From UBA1930 sp943368475 (GTDB taxonomy: Bacteria; Bacteroidota; Bacteroidia; Chitinophagales; Chitinophagaceae), in assembly GCA_943368475.1 (NCBI GenBank), contig CALRLF020000010.1:1-64000 (forward strand): a stretch of 64,000 bases of DNA, in the 5' to 3' direction. The position numbers and the translations under genes are program-made. A model generated the notes under the pieces. That model worked only from the letters and a program-made list of their open reading frames with translations, did not search any database and was not told where the DNA came from. Positions 1 through 6,791 of the stretch are shown here, one piece after another. The stretch's first letter is position 1, and every line of letters starts with the position of its first letter.

Positions 1-2
1 AG

Positions 3-689
3 AAAAAGGAATATGCCGATGCAGCTAAAAGTATTACTGCAAGCGATATCAGCAGTTATACAACCATGAACGAAAGTCGCTTATTTGCCAGCTTTGAAAT
101 TGATTTACCTTATGATATTCCTAGTGATGGAACAGGGTATAGCGTTGCAATAAAAGAAGAGTCAATCAATGCTTCGTACAAACATTATGGTATTCCTAAA
201 TTAGATAAAGATGCTTTCTTAATAGCTGAAATCAGCGATTGGGAAACACTGGATTTATTGCCTGGTAGTGCCAATATTATTATGGATAATGTGTACTTAG
301 GTAAATCGTTTGTTGATCCTAATACAACTATGGATACGTTGAATCTTTCTTTAGGCCGTGATAAACGTGTTGCTATGAAACGCTTATTAATGAAGGAACA
401 AAGCAAAACCAAATTTATTGGCAGCAATAAAGTAGAAACTTTTACCTATGAAATTACGGTGAAGAATAATAAAAAAGAAGCAGTGAATATGATACTGAAA
501 GATCAACATCCACTCAGTAAAACAAAAGAAATAGAAGTAACATTAGAAGACAAAGGCGATGCAGAAGTAAATGAAGAATTGGGCTTTATTAATTGGAAAA
601 TTACATTACAACCCGGTGAACAAAAAAAGTACCGATTCAGTTACAGTGTTAAATATCCAAAAGATAAAAAGATTGCTAACCTGAGATAG
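3..689 (+). CDS. DUF4139 domain protein, C-terminal part (5' end outside window)
   Basis: The reading frame is open from the first bases of the window, so the gene begins upstream and the internal ATG at 66 is not its true start. The visible part is the C-terminal beta-rich domain of DUF4139 / MuiA-like proteins. It shows the family signatures PKLDKDAFL, GKSFVDPNTT, LNLSLGRDK, and a closing YSVKYPKDKKI. These are surface or periplasmic proteins of unknown biochemical role, common in Bacteroidetes. An intrinsic terminator follows, so this is the last gene of its unit. The family call is strong; the function is unknown. Confidence 0.85.
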   Translation, partial: KKEYADAAKSITASDISSYTTMNESRLFASFEIDLPYDIPSDGTGYSVAIKEESINASYKHYGIPKLDKDAFLIAEISDWETLDLLPGSANIIMDNVYLGKSFVDPNTTMDTLNLSLGRDKRVAMKRLLMKEQSKTKFIGSNKVETFTYEITVKNNKKEAVNMILKDQHPLSKTKEIEVTLEDKGDAEVNEELGFINWKITLQPGEQKKYRFSYSVKYPKDKKIANLR

Positions 690-716
690 TATTTCACACG
701 AAGAAACAAAGGATAC

Positions 717-755
717 AAAGCCCACAAAGACTTTACAATTTGTGGGCTTTATTAG
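717..755 (+). terminator. Rho-independent terminator
   Basis: A perfect 12-bp stem (AAAGCCCACAAA at 717-728 with TTTGTGGGCTTT at 739-750) with a 10-nt loop follows the DUF4139 gene by about 30 bases and ends in a T-rich run. Confidence 0.85.
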
Positions 756-829
756 TAAAAACTTAGAATAAAATAATTAACAACTTACTTCGAAATATTT
801 TTGTTTCTTAGAGTTCTAAACCTGCAATA

Positions 830-1255
830 ATGAAACAAGTATTTACTGCTTTACTATTATGTGTGCTTTTCTTTTCTTGTAAGGAAGAAAAGAAAGAAAA
901 AAAGTTTAACGAAAAAACATACGAAGAGAATAAAGAAAGTTTAGGCGATAAAGAAAAAAACAATCCTGCTCGTTTTTTAAGTGTCGATAACCGAGATAGA
1001 AAAAATTTAATTGGACAAACAGTAGTTATTGGACATTTAACCAACAAAGCAACTGTTTGTACCTATAAAGATGTTGAACTTAAATTGAGTTTTTACAGCA
1101 AAACAGGTGTTAAGTTAGACGAAGGCATTGAAACCATTTATGAAACCATACCACCGGGAGAAAAAGTGAAATTTAAAACCAAATATTTTACTCCAAAAGG
1201 AACTGATAGTGTTGCCATACAAGTGCTAAAAGCTAGTGGAAATGTGAAGCAGTAA
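830..1255 (+). CDS. Small lipoprotein with FxLYD-like domain
   Basis: The 141-residue protein starts with a lipoprotein signal peptide ending LFFSC, so Cys17 should be lipidated. A very Lys/Glu-rich linker follows to about residue 50. The C-terminal part (about 60-138) has the pattern of FxLYD-type domains: a glycine-bracketed strand, a YSKTG turn and a PPGEKVKFKTKYF segment. It is probably an anchored envelope protein. It faces the convergent kinase-like gene, with only one base between the two stop codons. No specific function can be assigned. Confidence 0.7.
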   Translation: MKQVFTALLLCVLFFSCKEEKKEKKFNEKTYEENKESLGDKEKNNPARFLSVDNRDRKNLIGQTVVIGHLTNKATVCTYKDVELKLSFYSKTGVKLDEGIETIYETIPPGEKVKFKTKYFTPKGTDSVAIQVLKASGNVKQ

Positions 1256-1256
1256 G

Positions 1257-2042
1257 TTAACTTTTTTCAGCAACAGATTCTGCTGCTATACTTTTTATTG
1301 TTTCATCCAACTCTTGTATAGAGCTTTCAATGAATTCAATAATTCGTTTGTTTTCGCTGCTCAATGTTTCCATTTCTAAAATACTAATTAAACCAAGAAT
1401 ATTTGCTACAGGTCTTCTTAATTCGTGAGAGTTTTTAAATGCAATATTTCTCAACTTTTTACCTTGAGTAATTACATTAGTTAAATCTTCGGTAAGTGTA
1501 AGATTACATTTACGCTTATTGTAAATTAAACTATGGCTTAGTTGGCGAACATATAAAGTAGTTGTATCTCTTTTTTTAATTTTCCAAATCCCTGAATCGA
1601 AAAATATTTTGCTTTCGCTGGCATTATTTACAATATGCTTATCTTCTTTATCATCGATAGAAATATCGGCAACAGTCAATGATAAAAACTCTTCTCTTGC
1701 GTAGCCATATTTATCAATTGCGGCATCATTTACAGCCAAAAATTGAAAAGTAGTTGCATCATAAATCCACATGGCATTGGGGTTATCTTGAAATAATCCC
1801 ATATACCTGTTTAAACTTTCTTTTGAACTTTTATCATGTTTTCTAAGTAACAACAAAACGCCAATACTCATTAATGTAACAAAGAGTATCCCTTTTGTAA
1901 TTTCTACATAATGAAAATCCTTACTTAAATCACTACCTGCTAATTGATATAATATTTTATCGGAGAAAACAATCCAGCAAACACCAGCTATAAAAACAAT
2001 CAATGTTATTCTTATTTCTGATTTAAGCAGGGAGAATTTCAT
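1257..2042 (-). CDS. Membrane PAS protein with His-kinase phosphoacceptor-like helix but no ATPase domain
   Basis: The 261-residue protein has two membrane segments (about 10-30 and 48-66), a PAS domain (about 80-190, with NPNAMWIYD, FLAVNDAAI and YGYAREEFL) and a dimerisation helix with the H-box-like motif SHELRRPVA near residue 205. It stops about 50 residues later, where a sensor kinase would continue into HATPase_c. No N, G1 or G2 boxes exist in the frame. It may be a non-kinase signalling scaffold or a remnant. It lies 36 bp downstream of the adenine deaminase gene and is probably cotranscribed with it. Confidence 0.75.
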   Translation of the reverse strand: MKFSLLKSEIRITLIVFIAGVCWIVFSDKILYQLAGSDLSKDFHYVEITKGILFVTLMSIGVLLLLRKHDKSSKESLNRYMGLFQDNPNAMWIYDATTFQFLAVNDAAIDKYGYAREEFLSLTVADISIDDKEDKHIVNNASESKIFFDSGIWKIKKRDTTTLYVRQLSHSLIYNKRKCNLTLTEDLTNVITQGKKLRNIAFKNSHELRRPVANILGLISILEMETLSSENKRIIEFIESSIQELDETIKSIAAESVAEKS

Positions 2043-2078
2043 AGACTGAAGTTTTATAGTATGAATATATGAATTAAC

Positions 2079-3749
2079 TCATTTGTGCACAAACTCAAAT
2101 TTTTCACCATCAAATAAACCTTTATCACTCAGCTTCAAATAAGGTATTACCAATAAAGCCATAAAACTTAAAGTCATAAATGGTGCTTTTAAGGTACTGC
2201 CCAAATCATCTTTCGTCATAACATCAATTGCAGTATATGCATCGGCAACTTTATAGCCATCATCGGCACTCATTAAACCTGCTACTGGTAAACCTAACAC
2301 CATTTCTTTAGATTTACTAACAGCACTTACTCCACCTTTTTCTTTAATCACCAAATTAATAGCTTTAGCCAAGCTTTCATCATCTACACCAACAGCAACA
2401 ATATTATGACTATCATGTGCAACTGAAGAAGCCATGGCTCCATGTTTCAATCCAAAATTTTTAATAAAACATTTGGCTATTGGAGCATTGTGGTAACGAT
2501 TCACCACCACCATTTTTAATATATCCTTTTCTGTATTACTTACTAAATTACCATTAGCAACTGTTGCTGGCAACATAAGCCTATTAGTAATTAATTGGCC
2601 ATCTAAGGCTTCAATAACAGGAATCTTTCCATCAACATTCAAATAATCCTGCACAGTAATATTTAATTGCTCTTGTTTTATAGCACTGCAATCAAACTGA
2701 TTAATTGGTTTAACTGATACTGATTCTATAAATGACTTTCCTTTTTCAGCAACAAGTTTTCCGTTAATATATGTTTGCAAAATATTAAACTCTTTTAAAT
2801 CTTTTGCCACAATAAAATCAGCTGCATCGCCAACCTGTAATAAACCAACCTTCATTTTATAATGCACTACAGGGTTTAAACAAGCTGCTTTTAATACTTT
2901 AAATACATCAATGCCTTTAGCAACTGCTCTTGCACATAACTGATTGATATGACCAACAGCTAAACTATCAGGATGTTTATCATCACTACAAAACATCATC
3001 ATATCAGCATAATCATTTAGCAAATCAATTAATGCTTCAAAATTTTTTGCGGCACTACCCTCACGAATAATAATTTTCATTCCGTGCTTCAACTTATCCA
3101 ATGCTTCTTCTTTGGTAAAACATTCATGATCGGTACTAATGCCAATTTTTCCTTCACCCAAACCAGCTTCTATATATTGTTTGGCTTTCTCCCCTCTTAA
3201 ACCTGGTGCATGCCCATCAACTGGTTTGCCCAAAGCCCAAGCGGCAGCCAGTTTTTTCATTACTTCTGCATCTTTAAATAAAACTCCCGGAAAATTCATC
3301 ATTTCACTTAAATAAATAATTTCGTCTTTTTCCAACAACTGCTTTACGTCATCACTATTTAATGCAGCACCAGCAGTTTCAAAAATTGTTGCAGGTACAC
3401 AGCTTGGTGCTCCAAAATTGAATTTGAAGTTTACTTTCTTACCATTTTCAATCATAAACTCTACACCTTCCATTCCACACACATTGGCTATTTCATGTGG
3501 ATCGCTAATGGTTGCTACTGTTCCATGCACTACTGCTAAACGTGCAAATTCACTAGGCACCAGCATACTACTTTCAACATGCACATGACTATCTATAAAA
3601 CCTGGTAAAATATAATTCTCAAATTGAAGAGAAGGTATTGGTGTTATGTTTAAAATTTTTCCATCTTTTACCACAACTTCTCCTGCAAATATTTGTTGGT
3701 GAACAATATCAACAATGTTTCCTTGTACTGTAAGTGTATTATCTGACAT
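2079..3749 (-). CDS. ade: Adenine deaminase
   Basis: The 556-residue protein matches full-length adenine deaminase, which converts adenine to hypoxanthine and ammonia for purine salvage. The N-terminal small domain leads into the metal-binding PGFIDSHVHVESSM motif near residue 50, followed by SDPHEIANVCG. Further motifs include DGHAPGL, STDHECFT and CSDDKHPD in the middle, and the C-terminal family block with GAMASSVAHDSHNIVAVG. All expected metal and catalytic positions appear intact. The ATG at 3747-3749 is followed directly by the conserved N-terminus, which supports this start. It is likely the first gene of a two-gene unit with the PAS protein. Confidence 0.93.
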   Translation of the reverse strand: MSDNTLTVQGNIVDIVHQQIFAGEVVVKDGKILNITPIPSLQFENYILPGFIDSHVHVESSMLVPSEFARLAVVHGTVATISDPHEIANVCGMEGVEFMIENGKKVNFKFNFGAPSCVPATIFETAGAALNSDDVKQLLEKDEIIYLSEMMNFPGVLFKDAEVMKKLAAAWALGKPVDGHAPGLRGEKAKQYIEAGLGEGKIGISTDHECFTKEEALDKLKHGMKIIIREGSAAKNFEALIDLLNDYADMMMFCSDDKHPDSLAVGHINQLCARAVAKGIDVFKVLKAACLNPVVHYKMKVGLLQVGDAADFIVAKDLKEFNILQTYINGKLVAEKGKSFIESVSVKPINQFDCSAIKQEQLNITVQDYLNVDGKIPVIEALDGQLITNRLMLPATVANGNLVSNTEKDILKMVVVNRYHNAPIAKCFIKNFGLKHGAMASSVAHDSHNIVAVGVDDESLAKAINLVIKEKGGVSAVSKSKEMVLGLPVAGLMSADDGYKVADAYTAIDVMTKDDLGSTLKAPFMTLSFMALLVIPYLKLSDKGLFDGEKFEFVHK

Positions 3750-3830
3750 AATTTTTTATTAAAATTGAATGATATAAATTTTTGAGTGCAGGCACTCTAT
3801 TAAATTTGAATAACTAAATATAAAAATAGA

Positions 3831-4631
3831 ATGAAAAAATTACTACTCCTTGTTTTTTCTTTTTTAAGTATTGCTGCTATAAAAGCACAAACTGTAGAAG
3901 AAGTAATCAATAAATTTATTGAGTCGAATGGCGGTAAAGATAAATTGTCATCCATTAACAGTATTCAAGTGCAAAGCTCATTGAATTTAGAACAAATGGG
4001 CATGACAATAAACATTACCAATATTAAAGAGAAGAATAAATTATTTAGAATTCAAAGCAGCAGCCCAATGGGTACTGAAGAAAGTTTTACAGTTGTTACC
4101 GATACAGCTGGTTATTCTTTTACACCAGCCATAAACAGTCCAATGGGTAGTATGGAAGCAAGTTTAACCAAATTCACAGCTGAGGAATTGGCCGCTATTT
4201 TTTATCAAAAAGAATGCGAAGGTTATTTTGCCCAATTGGTAGATTATCAAGCAAAAGGAAGTAAGGCAGAACTAGTTGGCAGTGATAAAATAAATGGAAC
4301 AGAATGTGATAAAGTAAAGCTTACCTTAAAAACAGGACAAAGTATGGTTTTCTTTATTTCTAAAGGCAATGGACAAGTAAGAAGATTACAAGTAGCAGCT
4401 CCAGTTGCATTTGAATTAATGGGTGTTAGTGGCATGATGAAAGCATTTGGTGGTGCTTCGAGAATGGGTGATAGAAAAATTGATATTGACTACGAAAAGT
4501 ATAAAATTTTTGATGGTATCCTTTTTCCAACAAAACAAAGTATTCAATTTGGACCAATGGCATTAGTGGTAGAAAATACCAGTTTTAAAATCAATCAGCC
4601 AATAGATCCCAAGTGGTATTTGGTAAAATAG
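3831..4631 (+). CDS. Secreted LolA-like / outer-membrane lipoprotein-sorting-like protein
   Basis: The 266-residue protein has a clear signal peptide (MKKLLLLVFSFLSIAAIKAQ). The mature part begins with TVEEVINKFIESNGGKDKL, a helix found at the start of many Bacteroidetes LolA-fold proteins. Repeated beta-strand patterns follow (SIQVQSSLN, DKVKLTLKTG, RRLQVA, KYKIFDGILFPTKQSIQ), consistent with a half-barrel that holds a lipid or a greasy ligand. No catalytic motif is visible. It is a single-gene unit closed by a terminator. The fold assignment is by pattern; the exact role is unknown. Confidence 0.65.
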   Translation: MKKLLLLVFSFLSIAAIKAQTVEEVINKFIESNGGKDKLSSINSIQVQSSLNLEQMGMTINITNIKEKNKLFRIQSSSPMGTEESFTVVTDTAGYSFTPAINSPMGSMEASLTKFTAEELAAIFYQKECEGYFAQLVDYQAKGSKAELVGSDKINGTECDKVKLTLKTGQSMVFFISKGNGQVRRLQVAAPVAFELMGVSGMMKAFGGASRMGDRKIDIDYEKYKIFDGILFPTKQSIQFGPMALVVENTSFKINQPIDPKWYLVK

Positions 4632-4635
4632 AGTA

Positions 4636-4670
4636 ACAAAAAAAGGTAGCCAATGGCTACCTTTTTTATT
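4636..4670. terminator. Bidirectional intrinsic terminator
   Basis: The stem GGTAGCC / GGCTACC with a 3-nt loop is flanked by an A run on the left and a T run on the right, so it can stop transcription in both directions between the convergent genes ending at 4631 and 4751. Confidence 0.85.
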
Positions 4671-4715
4671 AAAATAATTTTGAAACAAGCAGTATAATAA
4701 AATTCAGCTGCAATG

Positions 4716-4732
4716 GCGTCGCACCCTTGTAC
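4716..4732 (+). repeat. Dispersed intergenic repeat GCGTCGCACnCTTGTAC, copy 1
   Basis: One of five copies in this window of a short intergenic sequence (others near 9368, 10505, 21041 and 59740). This copy carries a C at the variable position and is preceded by ATTCAGCTG, which partly matches the flank of other copies. Confidence 0.6.
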
Positions 4733-4750
4733 AGCATAACATTATTGAGC

Positions 4751-5725
4751 CTATTCAACCAATTTAATTAACTCCTTATCGCTCACATTCAACAAGCCTA
4801 CAGGCGGTAATCTTTTTGTAAGCTCTCTCCAGTTTTTGTCTTTTGCATAAATGGTTTTAAGCAGCTTAACAGCTTTGTCAATTTGTTTATTATTGGCAAG
4901 TGTAATGGCTGTCCAGTATTTCATTTCTAAGTTTTTAGGAAATAATTTCATAGCAGCATTGTATTCGTTCATGGCAAGTTCCATATTATTTTTTTCTACA
5001 GCTAAATCGCCATTGTTCATGTGCTCATAAGCTAAATGAACAGTGTATAATCTCCTCAATTCCTTTAGTGGAAGTGGATTATCGTCTACCCTTAAATCAA
5101 TAGTTTTATTATTCCAATTTTCAGTTGGTTTACCTGGTACTGTAATCAATGCAGCACTTTGCATTCCACGAATATCACCACCAGCTTTTTGAGCTGCTTC
5201 TAAAGCCAGTAAAACCCTTTCTGCCAAAGGTTTTCCTGTGCTTTGTTCAAAAGCATTTTTCATGTTTTCACAAACTTTGCTACCTAACATCATATTGCTT
5301 TGCACACTAAAGTTGATACCTTTTATATGACTGGCAAACTGGATGCATTTTGCACCTGTATGAGCAGCAATATTACCTTTGGTATCTATGATTGCAACCT
5401 GCCTTACGTCACGACCAGCATCTGCCTTGGTCAAACTGTCTAATGCTTGTTGTGCACTATAGCCTTGTTTTAACAATGCCAATGCTTTAGGACCATAACT
5501 TTTATCTACAAAACTCTGTGTTGCTACTGCACCCACACCTGCTTCTGCCCAAGGTACTGCAGTGCCCACACTAAACCAATGACTTTGTACACCAACACTC
5601 ATTTCTCCTGTTGCTTCATCTCTTGCAACAATCGAAAAAGTGTGTACTAATGGTTCTTTGGTTTTAAAAACCTGAGCTTTTAATACTGTATTAAAAATGA
5701 GTAAAAACGGCAATATTTTTTTCAT
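4751..5725 (-). CDS. DUF1028 Ntn-hydrolase-like secreted protein with C-terminal TPR
   Basis: The 324-residue protein begins with a signal peptide ending LKAQ. Residues about 28-225 match DUF1028, a family with an Ntn-hydrolase-type fold: HTFSIVARDEATGEMSVGVQSHWF, PWAEAGVGAVATQ, and GKPLAERVLLALEAAQKAGGD. The last 90 residues look like two tetratricopeptide-type helical pairs (AMNEYNAAMKLFPKNLEMKYWTA). The natural substrate of DUF1028 proteins is not established. The gene stands alone, with its 5' end facing the tRNA-array region. Confidence 0.85.
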   Translation of the reverse strand: MKKILPFLLIFNTVLKAQVFKTKEPLVHTFSIVARDEATGEMSVGVQSHWFSVGTAVPWAEAGVGAVATQSFVDKSYGPKALALLKQGYSAQQALDSLTKADAGRDVRQVAIIDTKGNIAAHTGAKCIQFASHIKGINFSVQSNMMLGSKVCENMKNAFEQSTGKPLAERVLLALEAAQKAGGDIRGMQSAALITVPGKPTENWNNKTIDLRVDDNPLPLKELRRLYTVHLAYEHMNNGDLAVEKNNMELAMNEYNAAMKLFPKNLEMKYWTAITLANNKQIDKAVKLLKTIYAKDKNWRELTKRLPPVGLLNVSDKELIKLVE

Positions 5726-5890
5726 CTACAATGTTTTGAATGAAGGTATAACAAAGCTACTTGTAAATTGTTTTTTGGTTACAGTTTCACAAATTGCTTG
5801 TTGTAAATATTTTTAATCTTCTGAAATCCTTTGCTGTAAAGAGTTTTAGAAGAAGTAAAACTTTGTTGCAAAAATATTTTTTAAAAATAT

Positions 5891-5923
5891 TTTGGTGAAT
5901 TGAAAAATTTCTTTACAACTTTG
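5891..5923 (+). promoter_or_regulatory. Predicted Bacteroidetes-type promoter for the leader-ORF/tRNA-array unit
   Basis: TTTG at 5891-5894 and CAACTTTG at 5916-5923 (one mismatch to TAnnTTTG) are separated by 21 bases. Transcription would begin near 5930, leaving only about 15 untranslated bases before the ATG at 5945. That short leader fits a leader-peptide arrangement. Confidence 0.5.
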
Positions 5924-5944
5924 CATCAGCAAAAAATAAAATAC

Positions 5945-6037
5945 ATGCAACGAATAACATTACATATCGAATCAAAAAACTGGTTTAATCCTGGGATGGA
6001 TTATACAGTTTGCAGGGCATGTAATGCTGAAAGTTAA
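5945..6037 (+). CDS. 30-codon leader-peptide ORF containing all 20 amino acids
   Basis: An ATG-TAA ORF of 30 codons lies just downstream of a predicted promoter and just upstream of a strong terminator. Its translation contains every one of the 20 standard amino acids at least once. Residues 11-15 (KNWFN) are read entirely by tRNAs encoded in the downstream array, as are the codons CGA (Arg3), ATA (Ile4), ATG and TGC. The codons for Cys23-Arg24-Ala25 (6011-6018) form an arm that is exactly complementary to the left arm of the terminator. I infer an attenuation leader peptide. Alternatively it is a small protein with a C-x-x-C motif (residues 23-26), or chance. Confidence 0.5.
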   Translation: MQRITLHIESKNWFNPGMDYTVCRACNAES

Positions 6038-6077
6038 GTTAGACAATAACAGAACTCAATCATACAAAAGCCCTGCA
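6011..6077 (+). promoter_or_regulatory. Predicted antiterminator pairing (6011-6018 with 6070-6077)
   Basis: TGCAGGGC at 6011-6018, inside the leader ORF, is the perfect reverse complement of GCCCTGCA at 6070-6077, the 5' arm of the terminator hairpin. The two pairings are mutually exclusive, which is the architecture of an attenuator. A ribosome sitting over 6011-6018 would block the antiterminator and favour termination. Confidence 0.5.
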
Positions 6078-6096
6078 GAAATGCGGGGCTTTTTTG
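6066..6096 (+). terminator. Intrinsic terminator with GAAA tetraloop (attenuator)
   Basis: GCCCTGCA (6070-6077) pairs with TGCGGGGC (6082-6089) through one T-G wobble around a GAAA tetraloop, followed by a run of T. It lies 30 bases after the leader-ORF stop and upstream of the tRNA array, so it would abort array transcription unless the antiterminator forms. Confidence 0.8.
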
Positions 6097-6179
6097 TTGG
6101 CCCATTTTCTGAGGAGCAGAAAATTATTTTGGTTGGGTTATGTAATTGGCATAAAAATGAATCTTTAACGAAATAAAAA

Positions 6180-6341
6180 ATGATGACACAGAGACAACAT
6201 ACACAACATACTCAAATTCAATCTGAGCAATGGTTACGACCTATTGGAAGTATTGGATTTAATGTGAATAATTGTATGATGTCGTTTAGTAAACGTATAG
6301 ATTATCAGGACATAGGACCGTGTAATAACAAGCTTCGCTGA
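6180..6341 (+). CDS. Second short leader-type ORF (53 codons)
   Basis: Two adjacent ATG codons (6180, 6183) open a 52-53 residue ORF ending TGA at 6339-6341. The peptide contains 19 of the 20 amino acids, lacking only Ala. Near its end it has PCNN, recalling ACNA near the end of the first leader. The GACCG within the Gly-Pro codons (6316-6320) is complementary to CGGTC in the following terminator. It resembles no family I know. I infer a second leader peptide, with less support than the first. Confidence 0.4.
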   Translation: MMTQRQHTQHTQIQSEQWLRPIGSIGFNVNNCMMSFSKRIDYQDIGPCNNKLR

Positions 6342-6353
6342 TGGTGCATCAGC
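6337..6353 (+). promoter_or_regulatory. Hairpin over the stop codon of the second leader ORF
   Basis: GCTGATG (6337-6343) and CATCAGC (6347-6353) form a perfect 7-bp stem with a 3-nt loop. The stem includes the TGA stop of the second leader and an overlapping ATG, and is followed directly by AAGGAGG, a rare Shine-Dalgarno-like sequence for this genome. Confidence 0.5.
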
Positions 6354-6364
6354 AAGGAGGTATG

Positions 6365-6398
6365 ACCCGGTCGAGTGTAAAAGCTGACCGGGTTTTTT
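6365..6398 (+). terminator. Second intrinsic terminator upstream of the tRNA array
   Basis: ACCCGGTC (6365-6372) pairs with GACCGGGT (6386-6393) and is followed by a run of T to 6398. It sits 24 bases after the second leader stop. Two leader-terminator modules in series precede the array. Confidence 0.75.
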
Positions 6399-6426
6399 AA
6401 TGCCCAAATCCTGAAGGGGAGTAAAA

Positions 6427-6594
6427 ATGAATGATAAACAAAAGGAGGAACATAAAATGACAAACAAATTTTTAGTAGGCACATTGGTTAAGTATTTCGG
6501 AGAAATAAGAACCATTAAAATGTTGAATCTTTTACAGGCAAGAACTGTGAATAAGAAAGCAAAGCGTTACAGGGCAAGGATTAATGCACAGTAA
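6427..6594 (+). CDS. 55-residue basic protein directly upstream of the tRNA array
   Basis: The ORF from ATG 6427 to TAA 6594 encodes a lysine/arginine-rich peptide ending in a strongly basic tail (KKAKRYRARINAQ). An in-frame internal ATG at 6457 is preceded by AAAGGAGG, a near-perfect Shine-Dalgarno that is rare elsewhere in the window, so the product could instead be 45 residues. The stop lies only 7 bases before the first tRNA-like gene, so translation and tRNA processing would be close on one transcript. No family is recognised. The composition suggests RNA binding, but that is inference. Confidence 0.45.
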   Translation: MNDKQKEEHKMTNKFLVGTLVKYFGEIRTIKMLNLLQARTVNKKAKRYRARINAQ

Positions 6595-6601
6595 TAAAAA
6601 T

Positions 6602-6678
6602 ATAGGAGCATTACAATTGGTTGGATATCCTGCTATGCAGCAGGAAGGCTGCAGTTTCAAGTCCTGTTTCCTATGCCA
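6602..6678 (+). tRNA. tRNA-like gene with expanded 8-nt anticodon loop, encoded CCA
   Basis: The acceptor arms ATAGGAG (6602-6608) and TTCCTAT (6668-6674) pair fully (one G-T), followed by G73 and an encoded CCA. The T loop is TTCAAGT with 4 of 5 stem pairs, and the D loop has TTGG. The anticodon stem TCCTG/CAGGA encloses CTATGCAG, eight bases instead of seven, so the anticodon is ambiguous (ATG if T33 is 6634). The D stem is poorly paired. It could be a decayed tRNA or one read in an unusual way. Confidence 0.6.
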
Positions 6679-6682
6679 TCAT

Positions 6683-6720
6683 TGTTGAGTGGTGCAATGG
6701 TGAGCATACCACACTGACTT
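6683..6720 (+). pseudogene. Orphan 5' half of a tRNA-Val(GAC)-like gene
   Basis: The sequence gives an acceptor-like heptamer (TGTTGAG), a well-paired D arm (GTGC/GCAT around AATGGTGA), a 5' anticodon-stem strand (CCACA) and CT-GAC-TT, which reads as an anticodon loop with GAC. It then runs into tRNA-Arg, whose first base is 6715, with no matching 3' half. It is either a truncated tRNA overlapped by its neighbour or a half-gene. I found no convincing 3' partner. Confidence 0.4.
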
Positions 6721-6787
6721 GTAGTTTAATGGAGTAGAATGCTGTGCTACGAACACAGCGGTAAAAGTTCGATTCTTTTCAAGTCAA
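6715..6787 (+). tRNA. tRNA-Arg(ACG)
   Basis: A perfect 7-bp acceptor (TGACTTG/CAAGTCA), D stem GTTT/GAAT, perfect anticodon stem CTGTG/CACAG with loop CTACGAA, and perfect T stem AAAAG/CTTTT around TTCGATT. The anticodon ACG (6749-6751) would normally be edited to ICG and read CGN codons. Discriminator A; CCA is not encoded. Confidence 0.9.
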
Positions 6788-6791
6788 CGAA

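Noticed and set aside
6341..6400. 19-codon ORF overlapping the second leader stop (TGATG)
   Set aside because: It consists almost entirely of two hairpins, including the terminator. Coding is possible, but the structure explains the sequence better.
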